Assembly (NCBI GenBank): GCA_947500385.1
Contig: CANMSA010000003.1
Span: forward strand, 62,001 to 126,000
DNA length: 64,000 bases
Direction of reading: 5' to 3'
Source: an uncultured Flavobacteriaceae bacterium
Lineage (GTDB): Bacteria > Bacteroidota > Bacteroidia > Flavobacteriales > Flavobacteriaceae
The stretch's first letter is position 1, and each line of letters begins with the position of its first letter. Shown here one piece after another: positions 44,339 to 53,122 of the stretch. A model generated the notes under the pieces. The model had not been told where the DNA came from and made no database searches. It saw nothing but the letters and a program-made list of their open reading frames with translations. A program made the translations under genes and the position numbers.

Positions 44339-45484
44339 TTAATCCAAGGGTTTGAAAAAGTAGAGTTCGTGTTCCGGTAAAAGGGCTGGGTGAAAAATAT
44401 GGATAAGGTCTTTGAGGACCAAATCGGGCCGTTGCGGTGCGAGTTCATAGAAAAGAAGTCCGCCAGACGGTCCTTTGGCAATGGTATTTGAAAATACTTT
44501 TTTGTTTTTGTACCCTTCAAACTGTTCATAATGCTGGTTAAATGCGGCCATTTCGGCATAGGAAGTATGCATCGAAGGATTTAACCAAAACTGCGCTTTT
44601 TGCCCCTTGGCCAATACACTTTCAACACTTAACGAAATGCTTCCCGTTTCAGGTGTATTTTTCCAAAGGTAGGCCGTTTGAGCGTCTTTTAGGAATTGTG
44701 CCATCCAGCTTTTTCCTCCGGCAACATACCATACGTCTTTATACAGGCCACCTGTTAAGACCGTAGGTTTATGGGTAGCCTTGGTGGCAAGTAATTTGGT
44801 TTTATTGTAGGCTGTTTCGATTTTTTTAAAAATACGGTCCGCTTCTTTTTCTTTCTGAAAGAAAGGAGCGAAAAACTTGATCCATTCTGCTTTCCCCAGG
44901 GGGGTTTCCTCCGTCCAATCTCCATTGTAAACCACCGGAACCTTAGAACGTATCAGTGTATTATACGCCTTGTTTTGGTTGTTGATTCCAAATCCGATAA
45001 CGGCATCGGGAGCCAATGAGATAGTCATTTCCGTATTGATCGATTCATTGTTTCCCAGCTCTTTAATGAGACCTTCATCAATGCGTTTCCGAGCTTTGGC
45101 TGAAGAGACAAACACGGTATTGGGAAAGCCGACTAGCGCATCTATTACTCCAAGTTCCTCTAGGGCAGGAATATGGGTGGTAGAGGTTACCACAATTTTT
45201 TCTATCGGTGTGTGTATAACGGCATCGTAGGCTCCTTTCTTTAGGTTTATTTCGTTTTTCAAGGTCTTGGGAACCAAAGCGTAGGTGAATGTAGTTTCAG
45301 CATTTGGCCAAGGAGATTTCACCTGCAGAAGGGTAATCCCAGAGGGCATCTTTTCGATGTGAAACCCTTTTGCATAGGAACTGTCGTTGACGAACTGGGT
45401 TTCCTTATCAGGCGTTATTTCTTTTTTTTCTTGCTTACAGGCCACAAAAAAAAGAGGCATCAAGAGTAACAGGGTTCGTTTCAA
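44339..45484 (-). CDS. btuF: Periplasmic binding lipoprotein of the B12/iron-complex importer
   Basis: 381 residues from a TTG at 45484. Lipoprotein signal with Cys16 (PLFFVAC). The PF01497-type fold is visible: IEKIVVTSTTHIPALEELGV, LVGFPNTVFVSSAKARKRI, APDAVIGFGINNQNKAYN. Ligands of this family include cobalamin and ferric siderophores. Divergent from a cobalamin-riboswitch-controlled receptor, so B12 is favoured, but this half is not downstream of the riboswitch. Confidence 0.85.
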   Translation of the reverse strand: MKRTLLLLMPLFFVACKQEKKEITPDKETQFVNDSSYAKGFHIEKMPSGITLLQVKSPWPNAETTFTYALVPKTLKNEINLKKGAYDAVIHTPIEKIVVTSTTHIPALEELGVIDALVGFPNTVFVSSAKARKRIDEGLIKELGNNESINTEMTISLAPDAVIGFGINNQNKAYNTLIRSKVPVVYNGDWTEETPLGKAEWIKFFAPFFQKEKEADRIFKKIETAYNKTKLLATKATHKPTVLTGGLYKDVWYVAGGKSWMAQFLKDAQTAYLWKNTPETGSISLSVESVLAKGQKAQFWLNPSMHTSYAEMAAFNQHYEQFEGYKNKKVFSNTIAKGPSGGLLFYELAPQRPDLVLKDLIHIFHPALLPEHELYFFKPLD

Positions 45485-45504
45485 ATTTTCAGATTTGTTG
45501 AATT

Positions 45505-45512
45505 CAAAAGTA
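45505..45512 (-). promoter_or_regulatory. Putative -7 element of btuFCD
   Basis: Minus-strand TACTTTTG (TAnnTTTG), 21 bases before the TTG start at 45484. Confidence 0.45.
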
Positions 45513-45553
45513 GTATTATTTCATGTTTGGTTCGAAAGATTAAACAAAATGTT

Positions 45554-45561
45554 TACTTTCG
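45554..45561 (+). promoter_or_regulatory. Putative -7 element of the btuB transcript
   Basis: TACTTTCG (one mismatch to TAnnTTTG) placed about 10 bases before the apparent beginning of the riboswitch; a TTG lies 24 bases upstream, slightly long. Confidence 0.35.
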
Positions 45562-45565
45562 CAAA

Positions 45566-45755
45566 GAATTTGGTTCCCATCAATGTTCGCGATGGGATTA
45601 AAAGGGAATTCGGTGAAAATCCGAAACTGTTCCCGCAACTGTAAGCTTTGTTTACCAAACGGTAAATGGTTGTTACTAACTACGAAACCACTGTCTAGTT
45701 TTTTAGATGGGAAGGTAAGTAACAAAACGCAAGTCAGGAGACCTGCCTTATTCGG
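45566..45755 (+). ncRNA. Cobalamin riboswitch
   Basis: The conserved core is clear: GGGAATTCGGTGAAAATCC with CGAAACTGTTCCCGCAACTG (45604-45641), then, after variable stems, the B12 box GCAAGTCAGGAGACCTGCC at 45729-45747. It sits 43-230 bases upstream of the btuB ATG. Cobalamin riboswitches bind adenosyl- or related cobalamins and shut off expression, usually of B12 uptake or synthesis genes. Boundaries are approximate. It occupies most of the 313-base gap between the divergent operons. Confidence 0.93.
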
Positions 45756-45797
45756 AACTAAAATCGATGGACTTTCGGGTAAAAGGTCTGCTGTGAT

Positions 45798-47636
45798 ATG
45801 AAATTAATTTTCTCCATTGGGTTGGTGCTTTTTTTAGCGCCCTTTATTCAGGCACAAGACGAGCAGGTCATTGTTTTGGATGAGGTGATCTTGAGCGATA
45901 TTAAATTGCTACAGTTTTCGGATGGCGTTAAGACAAGGGTGTTGAACGACTCCGTTGCGCTCCGGAACCAAGGGACTTTTACAGACAATCTTCGCAACAA
46001 TTCCTTACTCTATTTCAAGGAGTATGGGTATGGTATGACCTCTACGGTTTCTTTTCGCGGCACGGGGGCTTCGCAAACAGCGGTGGTCTGGAACGGGATC
46101 AATATTAATTCCCCTATGAGCGGTCAAACCGATTTCAATACCATGCTCTCACAAGGAAGCAATGAGGTTACCATACGCAGCGGTGGCGGTAGCACCCAGT
46201 ACGGAACAGGTGCCATTGGGGGGAGTGTGCATCTAAACACCACTCTACGATTCAACAAGCATTCAGACCATCAATTAAGTACGGGATATGGCGCTTTTAA
46301 CACGCGCTCGCTATTTTACAATGCTTCTCTTGGAGCTGAAAAAGATGCTTTTAAAATAGGGGTAGGGCATTATGCATCGGAAAATGATTTTAAGTATTTG
46401 GGCACAGACGTACGAAATGAGAATGGTGCCTTTGGAAATTCCAGTATAGATGTATCCTATGGTCGATTATTAGGGAAATCCAATATCATGAAGGTGTATC
46501 ACCAGACATTTTTTGGAGACCGTAATTTTTCGGGTACGCTTACCGCTCCCTCAAATGATAACTATCGTGATTTGAATTCACGGTCTTTGGTCGAGTGGAC
46601 GAATTTTGGAGCGAAAAAAGTACAACGGGTAAAGGCGGCCTACCTATATGAGCGCTATCGGTATTACCCGAATCGTTTGCAAGACGATTTCAGTTTTGGG
46701 AAGGCAAGTACGTTTTTGGTCAACTATGATTATAAATATCGCTTCAATAAATTTGTAATCAACGGTATTTCGGAACTGCAACAGATCAATGCTGACGGGT
46801 CTTCGATTCTCGAAGAGAACCGAACGCTTTTTTCAGGCATACTTTTGGTATCCCACGCACCGACCGATAGGTTGCGATACGGATTAAATCTTCGGAAAGA
46901 TTGGATCAGTAGCTACGATAGCCCCTTCGTATTTTCTTTTAACAGTAGGTATGCCATCAGTGATACTTACGAAGTAAGCCTTCTTGGGTCGAAGAACTTT
47001 AGGGCACCTACCTTCAACGATTTATATTGGGAAGGTGCGGGTGCGACTGGCAATAATACCTTGGCTCCCGAAACGGCCTTACAAGGGGAGGTAGGACAGC
47101 GTATCACCTTTAAAAATATTCATGTTCAATTAAATGGCTACTTCATAGCATCAAGCGATTTGATTCAGTGGCGTCCCGACTTGTCGGGTGTGTGGTCTCC
47201 GGTGAATGTGAAAGATGCCAAACAATACGGTTTCGAGATAGAAAGCGGGTGGAAAAAGCGTGTTTTAGGGCACCAGATATCCTTGAATGCGACATACGCG
47301 TTTACAAAATCGATTGATACAAGTACCGATAAGCAATTACTGTATGTTCCCATACATACCGCACGCGCAAATATTGCCTATGCCTTTGGGAAGTGGACAA
47401 CCTATGTACAGGCACTATTTAATGGCTATGTTTACACGACTACCGACAACCAGCAAGACCTGCCTGGCTATATCGTTGGGAATTGGGGCCTGGAGTATGA
47501 TTTGCCAACCGTTTGGGGCGCCGCTACCACGATGGCTTTTAAGCTGAACAACCTAGCAAACACACGATATCAAAACGTTGCGTTTCGGCCGATGCCGAAT
47601 AGACACATATACTTTCAACTTAATTTTAAATTTTAG
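45798..47636 (+). CDS. btuB: TonB-dependent outer membrane receptor, BtuB-like
   Basis: 612 residues. Signal peptide ending IQAQ. Plug domain at about 30-150 (RNNSLLYFKEYGYGMTSTVS, VVWNGININSPMSGQTDFNT), then a 22-strand-type barrel ending in aromatic HIYFQLNFKF. A TonB-box-like segment (VLDEVILSD) follows the signal. Placement directly behind a cobalamin riboswitch identifies B12 as the likely substrate. 612 residues match E. coli BtuB size and lack the long N-terminal extension of SusC. Its stop is 3 bases before the propeller gene. Confidence 0.92.
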   Translation: MKLIFSIGLVLFLAPFIQAQDEQVIVLDEVILSDIKLLQFSDGVKTRVLNDSVALRNQGTFTDNLRNNSLLYFKEYGYGMTSTVSFRGTGASQTAVVWNGININSPMSGQTDFNTMLSQGSNEVTIRSGGGSTQYGTGAIGGSVHLNTTLRFNKHSDHQLSTGYGAFNTRSLFYNASLGAEKDAFKIGVGHYASENDFKYLGTDVRNENGAFGNSSIDVSYGRLLGKSNIMKVYHQTFFGDRNFSGTLTAPSNDNYRDLNSRSLVEWTNFGAKKVQRVKAAYLYERYRYYPNRLQDDFSFGKASTFLVNYDYKYRFNKFVINGISELQQINADGSSILEENRTLFSGILLVSHAPTDRLRYGLNLRKDWISSYDSPFVFSFNSRYAISDTYEVSLLGSKNFRAPTFNDLYWEGAGATGNNTLAPETALQGEVGQRITFKNIHVQLNGYFIASSDLIQWRPDLSGVWSPVNVKDAKQYGFEIESGWKKRVLGHQISLNATYAFTKSIDTSTDKQLLYVPIHTARANIAYAFGKWTTYVQALFNGYVYTTTDNQQDLPGYIVGNWGLEYDLPTVWGAATTMAFKLNNLANTRYQNVAFRPMPNRHIYFQLNFKF

Positions 47637-47639
47637 TAA

Positions 47640-48701
47640 ATGAATATCAAAAATGTAGTATTGGCCTTGGCGGGGGGATTTTTATTTATCGCCTGCGAAA
47701 ATGATGATAATACCGCTGGTGGTTTGCTTTTGGGCGACTATGAAAACGGTATTTTGGTTACCAACGAGGGACCTTTTAACAACGGTACGGGGACCGTTTC
47801 GTTTATCTCCGATGATTTAAGCACTACTGAGCATACCATATTTAACAAAGTGAACAATGCCGATCTAGGAAATATTGTACAATCCATGGCCTTTGTTGGG
47901 GACAATGCCTATATCATTGCCAATGTCTCCAATAAAATAACAGTGGTGAATCGGTATACCTTTGAAGAAGTAGCTAGTATTGATACGGGATTGGAAAATC
48001 CACGGTATTTCACGGCGGTAAATGGTAGGGGGTATGTAACGAATTGGGGTGATTCAGGCGATGAGACAGATGATTTCGTGGCTTTGATAAACCTGGAAAC
48101 CAATAGCGTTGAAGGGGCTATTCCCGTTGATTTTGGGCCTGAAGACATTCTAGCACGGGGCAGTACCATTTATGTCGCACACCAAGGTGCCTTTGGGTAC
48201 AACGATAAAATATCGGTAATAGATACCGGCACGGATACCGTTTCAGATACTATAGACGTGAGCTTGGTTCCCAATTCGATGCAGTTTGATGCAGCTGGGA
48301 ACTTATGGGTACTTTGCGCGGGTAAACCCGCATTCAGTGGAGAAGAAACAGCCGGGGCATTGCAAAAAATTGATGTGCAGACCAATTCGGTCAGCACTAC
48401 TTTTGATTTTAACCTTACGGAGCATCCCAATCACCTTAGTATTGATAATGGCACCTTGTATTATAGCCTCAGTGGCGCTGTTTTCGGTTTATCGGTAACG
48501 GCGACAACGCTTCCGAGGGAGAGTGATTTTTCAGGCTTGAGTATCTATGGGATGACGACCAAAGATGGGAAGTTGTACACTACAGATCCAAAAGACTTTG
48601 CCAGCAACGGTAGTTTGACCATTCATTCATTGGATACGAAAACCGAAATGAATTCTTTTGAAGTGGGCTTGATTCCTGCAGGCATTTATTTTAATGACTA
48701 G
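47640..48701 (+). CDS. btuG: BtuG-like YncE-type beta-propeller lipoprotein
   Basis: 353 residues. Lipoprotein signal with Cys19 (FLFIAC) followed by acidic ENDDN, an arrangement typical of Bacteroidetes surface lipoproteins. The rest is a YncE-like propeller with blades such as VNRYTFEEVASIDTGLENPR and VIDTGTDTVSDTIDVSLVPN. In Bacteroides, BtuG proteins of this architecture are surface propellers that bind B12 tightly and sit on BtuB. The 3-base spacing from btuB and the shared riboswitch support the same role here; identity with BtuG is inferred from architecture and position. Confidence 0.8.
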   Translation: MNIKNVVLALAGGFLFIACENDDNTAGGLLLGDYENGILVTNEGPFNNGTGTVSFISDDLSTTEHTIFNKVNNADLGNIVQSMAFVGDNAYIIANVSNKITVVNRYTFEEVASIDTGLENPRYFTAVNGRGYVTNWGDSGDETDDFVALINLETNSVEGAIPVDFGPEDILARGSTIYVAHQGAFGYNDKISVIDTGTDTVSDTIDVSLVPNSMQFDAAGNLWVLCAGKPAFSGEETAGALQKIDVQTNSVSTTFDFNLTEHPNHLSIDNGTLYYSLSGAVFGLSVTATTLPRESDFSGLSIYGMTTKDGKLYTTDPKDFASNGSLTIHSLDTKTEMNSFEVGLIPAGIYFND

Positions 48702-48776
48702 GTTGATTTATCAGGTTACAGCTGGCATTCATATATTGTAATTGCTATATGTTAGATCCATAACAGACAAAATTGT

Positions 48777-49718
48777 ATGATAAAGGTATGTTCTTTTCTA
48801 CCGGCGGTTACCCAAATGATTTATGACATGGAGCTGCAGGAACATTTGTTGGGCATTACGTTCGAATGTCCCCAAGTCGCTTTACAGGAAAAGAAGGTAG
48901 TGGTACATTGTGTCTTGGAAGGGCAAAACTACAGCAGCAAAGAAATCGATATCCTTTTTTCGGAAAGCAAACGTACAGGAAAAAGTCTCTACTATGTGGA
49001 GGATGGAATTTTAGAAGAAATAGCACCTGATATCATTTTTACCCAAGATGTGTGCGATGTTTGCCAGATAGATACCGAGTGTACCGCCGCTGCAGTGGCG
49101 CATTTGGAAAAGCAACCGTTGTTGATTTCCATTACGCCCAATTCGTTGAACGATGTTTTTGAAAATGCACTAACCATTGCTACCGCTTTGGAAAGGGAGG
49201 ATGCCGGCCATGCATACCTAAGTTCATTGCATCAACGCGTGAACAAGGTGACAAGTGCCGTTGTATTCGGAAAGCAACCTTCTAAACGCGTTTCGCTCTT
49301 GGAATGGATCGACCCTATTTTTAACTGCGGGCATTGGATTCCGGATCAAATTCTGAAAGCGGGCGGGGAAGATAGGCTGTCAAACCCCTCTGGTGATAGT
49401 GTGGTCATTACATGGGAAGAAATAGTCCACTACGACCCGGAAGTGCTGGTGATCGCTCCATGCGGCTTTACCATAGATAGGAGCTTGGAAGAAATACATT
49501 TGCTTACAGAAAAGGAAGAGTGGGGCCGTTTGACCGCCGTTCGCACAAACAAGGTATACGTCGTGGACTTCGATTTATTTACCCAATCTTCTGCCGGTAC
49601 CCTTGTAAAAGGGATTGAAGTATTGGCAGGATTATTTCATCCAACGAAGATGCAACTTCCTGCAGAACTTTCGCATAAGGTAAAACGGTTGCAAAGCCGT
49701 AAAGTGCCATCAAAATAA
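48777..49718 (+). CDS. BtuF-like cobalamin-binding domain protein without signal peptide
   Basis: 313 residues. The chain begins directly with the first strand of a PF01497-type binding fold (MIKVCSFLPAVTQMIYDM) and continues through LLGITFECP and VLVIAPCGFTIDRSLEEI, but has no hydrophobic leader, so it should remain in the cytoplasm. A cysteine cluster Cys93, Cys96, Cys102 (TQDVCDVCQIDTEC) is notable. Third gene of the riboswitch-controlled operon, 75 bases after the propeller gene. It may bind imported corrinoid inside the cell; this is inference. Confidence 0.8.
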   Translation: MIKVCSFLPAVTQMIYDMELQEHLLGITFECPQVALQEKKVVVHCVLEGQNYSSKEIDILFSESKRTGKSLYYVEDGILEEIAPDIIFTQDVCDVCQIDTECTAAAVAHLEKQPLLISITPNSLNDVFENALTIATALEREDAGHAYLSSLHQRVNKVTSAVVFGKQPSKRVSLLEWIDPIFNCGHWIPDQILKAGGEDRLSNPSGDSVVITWEEIVHYDPEVLVIAPCGFTIDRSLEEIHLLTEKEEWGRLTAVRTNKVYVVDFDLFTQSSAGTLVKGIEVLAGLFHPTKMQLPAELSHKVKRLQSRKVPSK

Positions 49719-49755
49719 AACGGCCTCGAAGATTGTAAATCATCGAAGCCGTTTT
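49717..49755. terminator. Bidirectional terminator
   Basis: AAAACGGC and TCGA pair with TCGA and GCCGTTTT (inner single mismatch) between the convergent B12 operon and the S41 protease; both strands carry short T-runs. Confidence 0.75.
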
Positions 49756-49767
49756 AAGGGCTTTTTT

Positions 49768-51237
49768 CTATTTTATGGAGAGGTCGATAGGTTTGTCTAA
49801 GAACATCCTGTCTTTGATAGGGGACATCATATCAGAATCGACAAAGGCTTTTGCCGGCATCTTCACGGTAAAATTTCTCTTTGAGACCGCGCCAGTAATT
49901 TCCTGAATTGCGCGGGCGAGTAATGGTTCGTTTTCATCTCCAAAAGCACCTAGGTTGCTAAGGTCCTCTTCAAGTGGTACATCCGGTACCAAACCTGCGG
50001 TATAATCCGAGAAACCATCGGCATTTTCATTTCGGCCGCATAAGGGTTGAATTGCCCAACTGTTATCCGAGTTAATACGATCTTCTCTTTGAGGACTATA
50101 GATATAATTGTTATCGGCATCATCTACAAAGGTGATAGAAAACTCATTTTTACCCCGTGTGGTCTCTCCAACATGTACTACATTCATGTATGGAGCGAGG
50201 CCATTCATCACCAATTCGCTCGCAGATGCAGAGCTTGTGCCAGCAATTATAAAAACTCTTGAGAGGTTAAGCGTATTAATTGCCGATCCGGCATCGGTTT
50301 CATCCGCGAAAAAATCGTTTAATTGGGCATCTCCAAATTGTGATTGTAATTTGGTATTCCAACGCTGTCTCAAGAACAAATTTTCCGTATTCGTACCGTA
50401 AATCATACTGGATAACAAACGTGCTGAATTTACAGAACCTCCTCCATTGTATCTTAGGTCAAGTACTAATTCTGTTGCCCCACCTGCAGCCAAACGACCA
50501 AAAGCATCGTTTAAGTCTTCATCAAATTCGTTGGTAAAACTATTGTATTTTAGATAACCGATTTTTTGCCCGTTTACATCGATTACTTTATCCAGAAAAA
50601 CAGGATTTTTTACAAAATTTTCCTGCTTAGTCAAGCTTACTTCCACATCATTTGGGGCAACTTCATTATTCATGATAGTCGCCATGTTCAAAACATAGGT
50701 ATCATTATCACCAAAAAGCAAATCCCGATAGTTGCTATCGTTTAATGTTTGGCCATCAACACCGGTGAAAAGATCTCCTCTTTTAATATTTTTTGTGGAT
50801 GCATCAGAATTGGGCTGTATATAACGCACATAACCAAATATTTCATCACTATTGGCAAAACGAACCAACCCAAACTCAAGGCCATTACTTTTAGAAACAC
50901 CCGCGAAAGCTTGTGTAAGTTCTTTGTAATCTGAATTAAGGAAACTAAATCGATCCTCGGAAAATTGAAGTTTATCGTAAAAAAGCGCAGGGTCTGGTTC
51001 GGAAGCAAGGAAAGTCGTGTAGGCGGCACTATCCGAAAATCTGTCATCCGCTAAATCGGGTACGTCTTGCTGCCAGAAGTACCAAATATTCATCGCTTTC
51101 CACATAAAATTTTGTACGGTAACATTCGCACTAGGATCTGGATCTGGGGTAGGTGTATTGGTAATACCATCATCATCATTCGTGCAACTGGCCAACACAA
51201 ACCCGAAGGCCAAAAACAATATTAAATACTTTTTCAT
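49768..51237 (-). CDS. S41-family peptidase lipoprotein
   Basis: 489 residues. Lipoprotein signal with Cys18 (FVLASC) and an acidic/Pro linker. A PDZ-like part at about 110-200 (IKRGDLFTGVDGQTLND) precedes the S41 domain: ELVLDLRYNGGGSVNSARLL and the nucleophile region FIIAGTSSASASELVMNGL. S41 proteases use a Ser-Lys dyad; related surface lipoproteins process or trim exported proteins. Transcribed alone. Confidence 0.9.
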   Translation of the reverse strand: MKKYLILFLAFGFVLASCTNDDDGITNTPTPDPDPSANVTVQNFMWKAMNIWYFWQQDVPDLADDRFSDSAAYTTFLASEPDPALFYDKLQFSEDRFSFLNSDYKELTQAFAGVSKSNGLEFGLVRFANSDEIFGYVRYIQPNSDASTKNIKRGDLFTGVDGQTLNDSNYRDLLFGDNDTYVLNMATIMNNEVAPNDVEVSLTKQENFVKNPVFLDKVIDVNGQKIGYLKYNSFTNEFDEDLNDAFGRLAAGGATELVLDLRYNGGGSVNSARLLSSMIYGTNTENLFLRQRWNTKLQSQFGDAQLNDFFADETDAGSAINTLNLSRVFIIAGTSSASASELVMNGLAPYMNVVHVGETTRGKNEFSITFVDDADNNYIYSPQREDRINSDNSWAIQPLCGRNENADGFSDYTAGLVPDVPLEEDLSNLGAFGDENEPLLARAIQEITGAVSKRNFTVKMPAKAFVDSDMMSPIKDRMFLDKPIDLSIK

Positions 51238-51368
51238 AGGTTCAATTTTAATTTTTTAAGGTCTTCTTTTACCATACCTCACATCGCAATTACCTACGTG
51301 GAATCAATAAAAAAAGACTATTTCAATTCTAAAGAATAACAACCCAAAAATCAAAAACCCTACCACTT

Positions 51369-51400
51369 TTGAAACGGCTGGGAAGACTTTTATAGTTTTG
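51369..51400 (+). promoter_or_regulatory. Putative promoter of the DUF4252 sigma operon
   Basis: TTG at 51369-51371, 21-base spacer, TAGTTTTG at 51393-51400. It would give a leader of about 140 bases before the ATG at 51546. The rest of the 308-base gap (51238-51545) shows no gene. Confidence 0.55.
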
Positions 51401-51545
51401 CCATTGGGCCGCCTTTCTTTTTAGTAAGCGAATGCCTAAAATACTTACATTAATAGGAATAAAAAATATTTTGTAACAAAATTCGATATACGTCGTCTTC
51501 CTTATGTAAACCGCTTAAAACGGCTTTCAAAACAACCCAACCAGA

Positions 51546-52055
51546 ATGCAACAGTCAGAATTTTTAAATGTGGTAATGCCCTTTAAGGACAAGCTGTTTC
51601 GATTGGCAAAACGCTTGCTGGTCTCCACAGAGGAAGCCGAAGATGCTACCCAAGAAATATTGCTGAAATTATGGTCGAAAAACAAGGTGATGGAATCGTA
51701 TAATAATGTAGAGGCGTTTGCCATGACGATGACAAAAAACTTTTGTTTGGACCGCTTAAAATCGAAGCAAGCCAATAATTTAAAACTGGTACACAGCAAT
51801 TATGCGGAAGAGAACTCCGGTTTGCAGACACAATTAGAGGCAAAAGATAGTGTTGACTGGGTACAAAAAATAATGGAAGAGCTACCCGAGCAGCAAAAAA
51901 TGGTTTTGCAATTGCGCGACGTGGAGCAGTATAATTATGACGAGATTGCCGAAATGCTCGATATGCAACCAACAGCGGTTCGTGTGGCCTTGTCAAGAGC
52001 GCGAAAATTAGTAAGAGAAAAATTAGTACAAAAACACAGCTATGGAATCGGATAG
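51546..52055 (+). CDS. ECF-type RNA polymerase sigma factor
   Basis: 169 residues. Region 2 is EEAEDATQEILLKLWSKNKV with AFAMTMTKNFCLDRLKSKQA; region 4 is LPEQQKMVLQLRDVEQYNYD then EIAEMLDMQPTAVRVALSRA. First gene of a rightward operon with a membrane anti-sigma-like protein and three DUF4252 proteins. The next gene overlaps its 3' end by 14 bases. Confidence 0.93.
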   Translation: MQQSEFLNVVMPFKDKLFRLAKRLLVSTEEAEDATQEILLKLWSKNKVMESYNNVEAFAMTMTKNFCLDRLKSKQANNLKLVHSNYAEENSGLQTQLEAKDSVDWVQKIMEELPEQQKMVLQLRDVEQYNYDEIAEMLDMQPTAVRVALSRARKLVREKLVQKHSYGIG

Positions 52056-52485
52056 AAAAATTGAAGAACTATTGGAAAAGTACTTTGAAGCCACCGCCAC
52101 GGTTGCCGAGGAAGAAACCCTACGAACATACTTCTCCCAAGAAAGTGTCGCAACACATCTTGTACAGTATGCCCCCATGTTTCAATACTTTGCCAGTGCC
52201 AAAGAAGAACGTTTTACCAAGCAGGTGCCCTTAAAACCCAGAAGAAACTATTTCAAGTGGGCTTCTATTGCAGCGGCGGCGGTTCTTTTAGTAGGCTTGT
52301 ACATGAATCGGCCAGAGGCAGATCCAACACCAGATGATTTAATAACCATGTATACACCTGAAGAAATCGAGTCTGCCCAACAGGCCTTGGCCATGCTCGG
52401 AATGAATTTAAACAAGGGAACGGCACAATTGTCGCACCTTGGAGAATTCGAAAAAACCACAAATAAATTTTTAACTAAAGAATAG
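52042..52485 (+). CDS. Putative anti-sigma factor, single-pass membrane protein
   Basis: 147 residues. N-terminal ~70 residues cytoplasmic (EELLEKYFEATATVAEEETL), one transmembrane helix at about 73-89 (FKWASIAAAAVLLVGLYM), short periplasmic tail ending MLGMNLNKGTAQLSHLGEF. No zinc motif. Position and topology suggest it restrains the adjacent sigma factor; this is inference. Confidence 0.78.
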   Translation: MESDRKIEELLEKYFEATATVAEEETLRTYFSQESVATHLVQYAPMFQYFASAKEERFTKQVPLKPRRNYFKWASIAAAAVLLVGLYMNRPEADPTPDDLITMYTPEEIESAQQALAMLGMNLNKGTAQLSHLGEFEKTTNKFLTKE

Positions 52486-52493
52486 TAGCAATC

Positions 52494-53045
52494 ATGAAAA
52501 AAGTAATAGCAATCTTCATTTTGACCATTTTACCGGTCCTTTCGTATGGTCAGGATATATTTGACAAATATGAAGATGACGATAAAGTAACCTTCGTTGC
52601 AATGCAACCGAAGATGTTCCAAATGTTGGGCAAGATGAGCGTAAGCTCAGATGATCCGGAAGCGAAAGAGTTCTTTCAATTGGTAAATTCGATTACTAGT
52701 TTTAAGGTAATTACCACCGATGACGCCGCTATCTCCAAGGATGTAGGCAGTTGGGTGACCAAACGCTTAAAGAGTTCTTCTTTTGAGGAGTTAATGCGGG
52801 TGCGCGATGGGGATTCGAACGTAAAGTTTTATGTGAAGGAAGGGAAAGATGATGATCACGTAAAAGAACTGCTCATGTTCGTTACCGGGATGAAGGAGCA
52901 GAATATAGAGGTCAACGGTAAAAACTTAGAAACGGTATTGCTTTCGCTCACAGGCGATATCAATTTAAGAAGCGTCTCCAAGCTAACAGAGAAAATGGAT
53001 TTGCCAGGCGGAAAACAGTTGGGCAAGGCCGGAGAGAAAAATTAG
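52494..53045 (+). CDS. DUF4252 exported protein, first of three
   Basis: 183 residues with a signal peptide (MKKVIAIFILTILPVLSYGQ). The mature chain starts DIFDKYEDDDKVTFVAMQPK and contains KSSSFEELMRVRDGDSNVKF, the characteristic DUF4252 core. Function is not known. Starts 8 bases after the anti-sigma gene. Confidence 0.88.
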   Translation: MKKVIAIFILTILPVLSYGQDIFDKYEDDDKVTFVAMQPKMFQMLGKMSVSSDDPEAKEFFQLVNSITSFKVITTDDAAISKDVGSWVTKRLKSSSFEELMRVRDGDSNVKFYVKEGKDDDHVKELLMFVTGMKEQNIEVNGKNLETVLLSLTGDINLRSVSKLTEKMDLPGGKQLGKAGEKN

Positions 53046-53122
53046 AACCACAGGAGTACATTCATCAATTAAAATCAATCAATAATAACCGAGCATAGCG
53101 CTCTGTTCAAAAAACGACAGTC

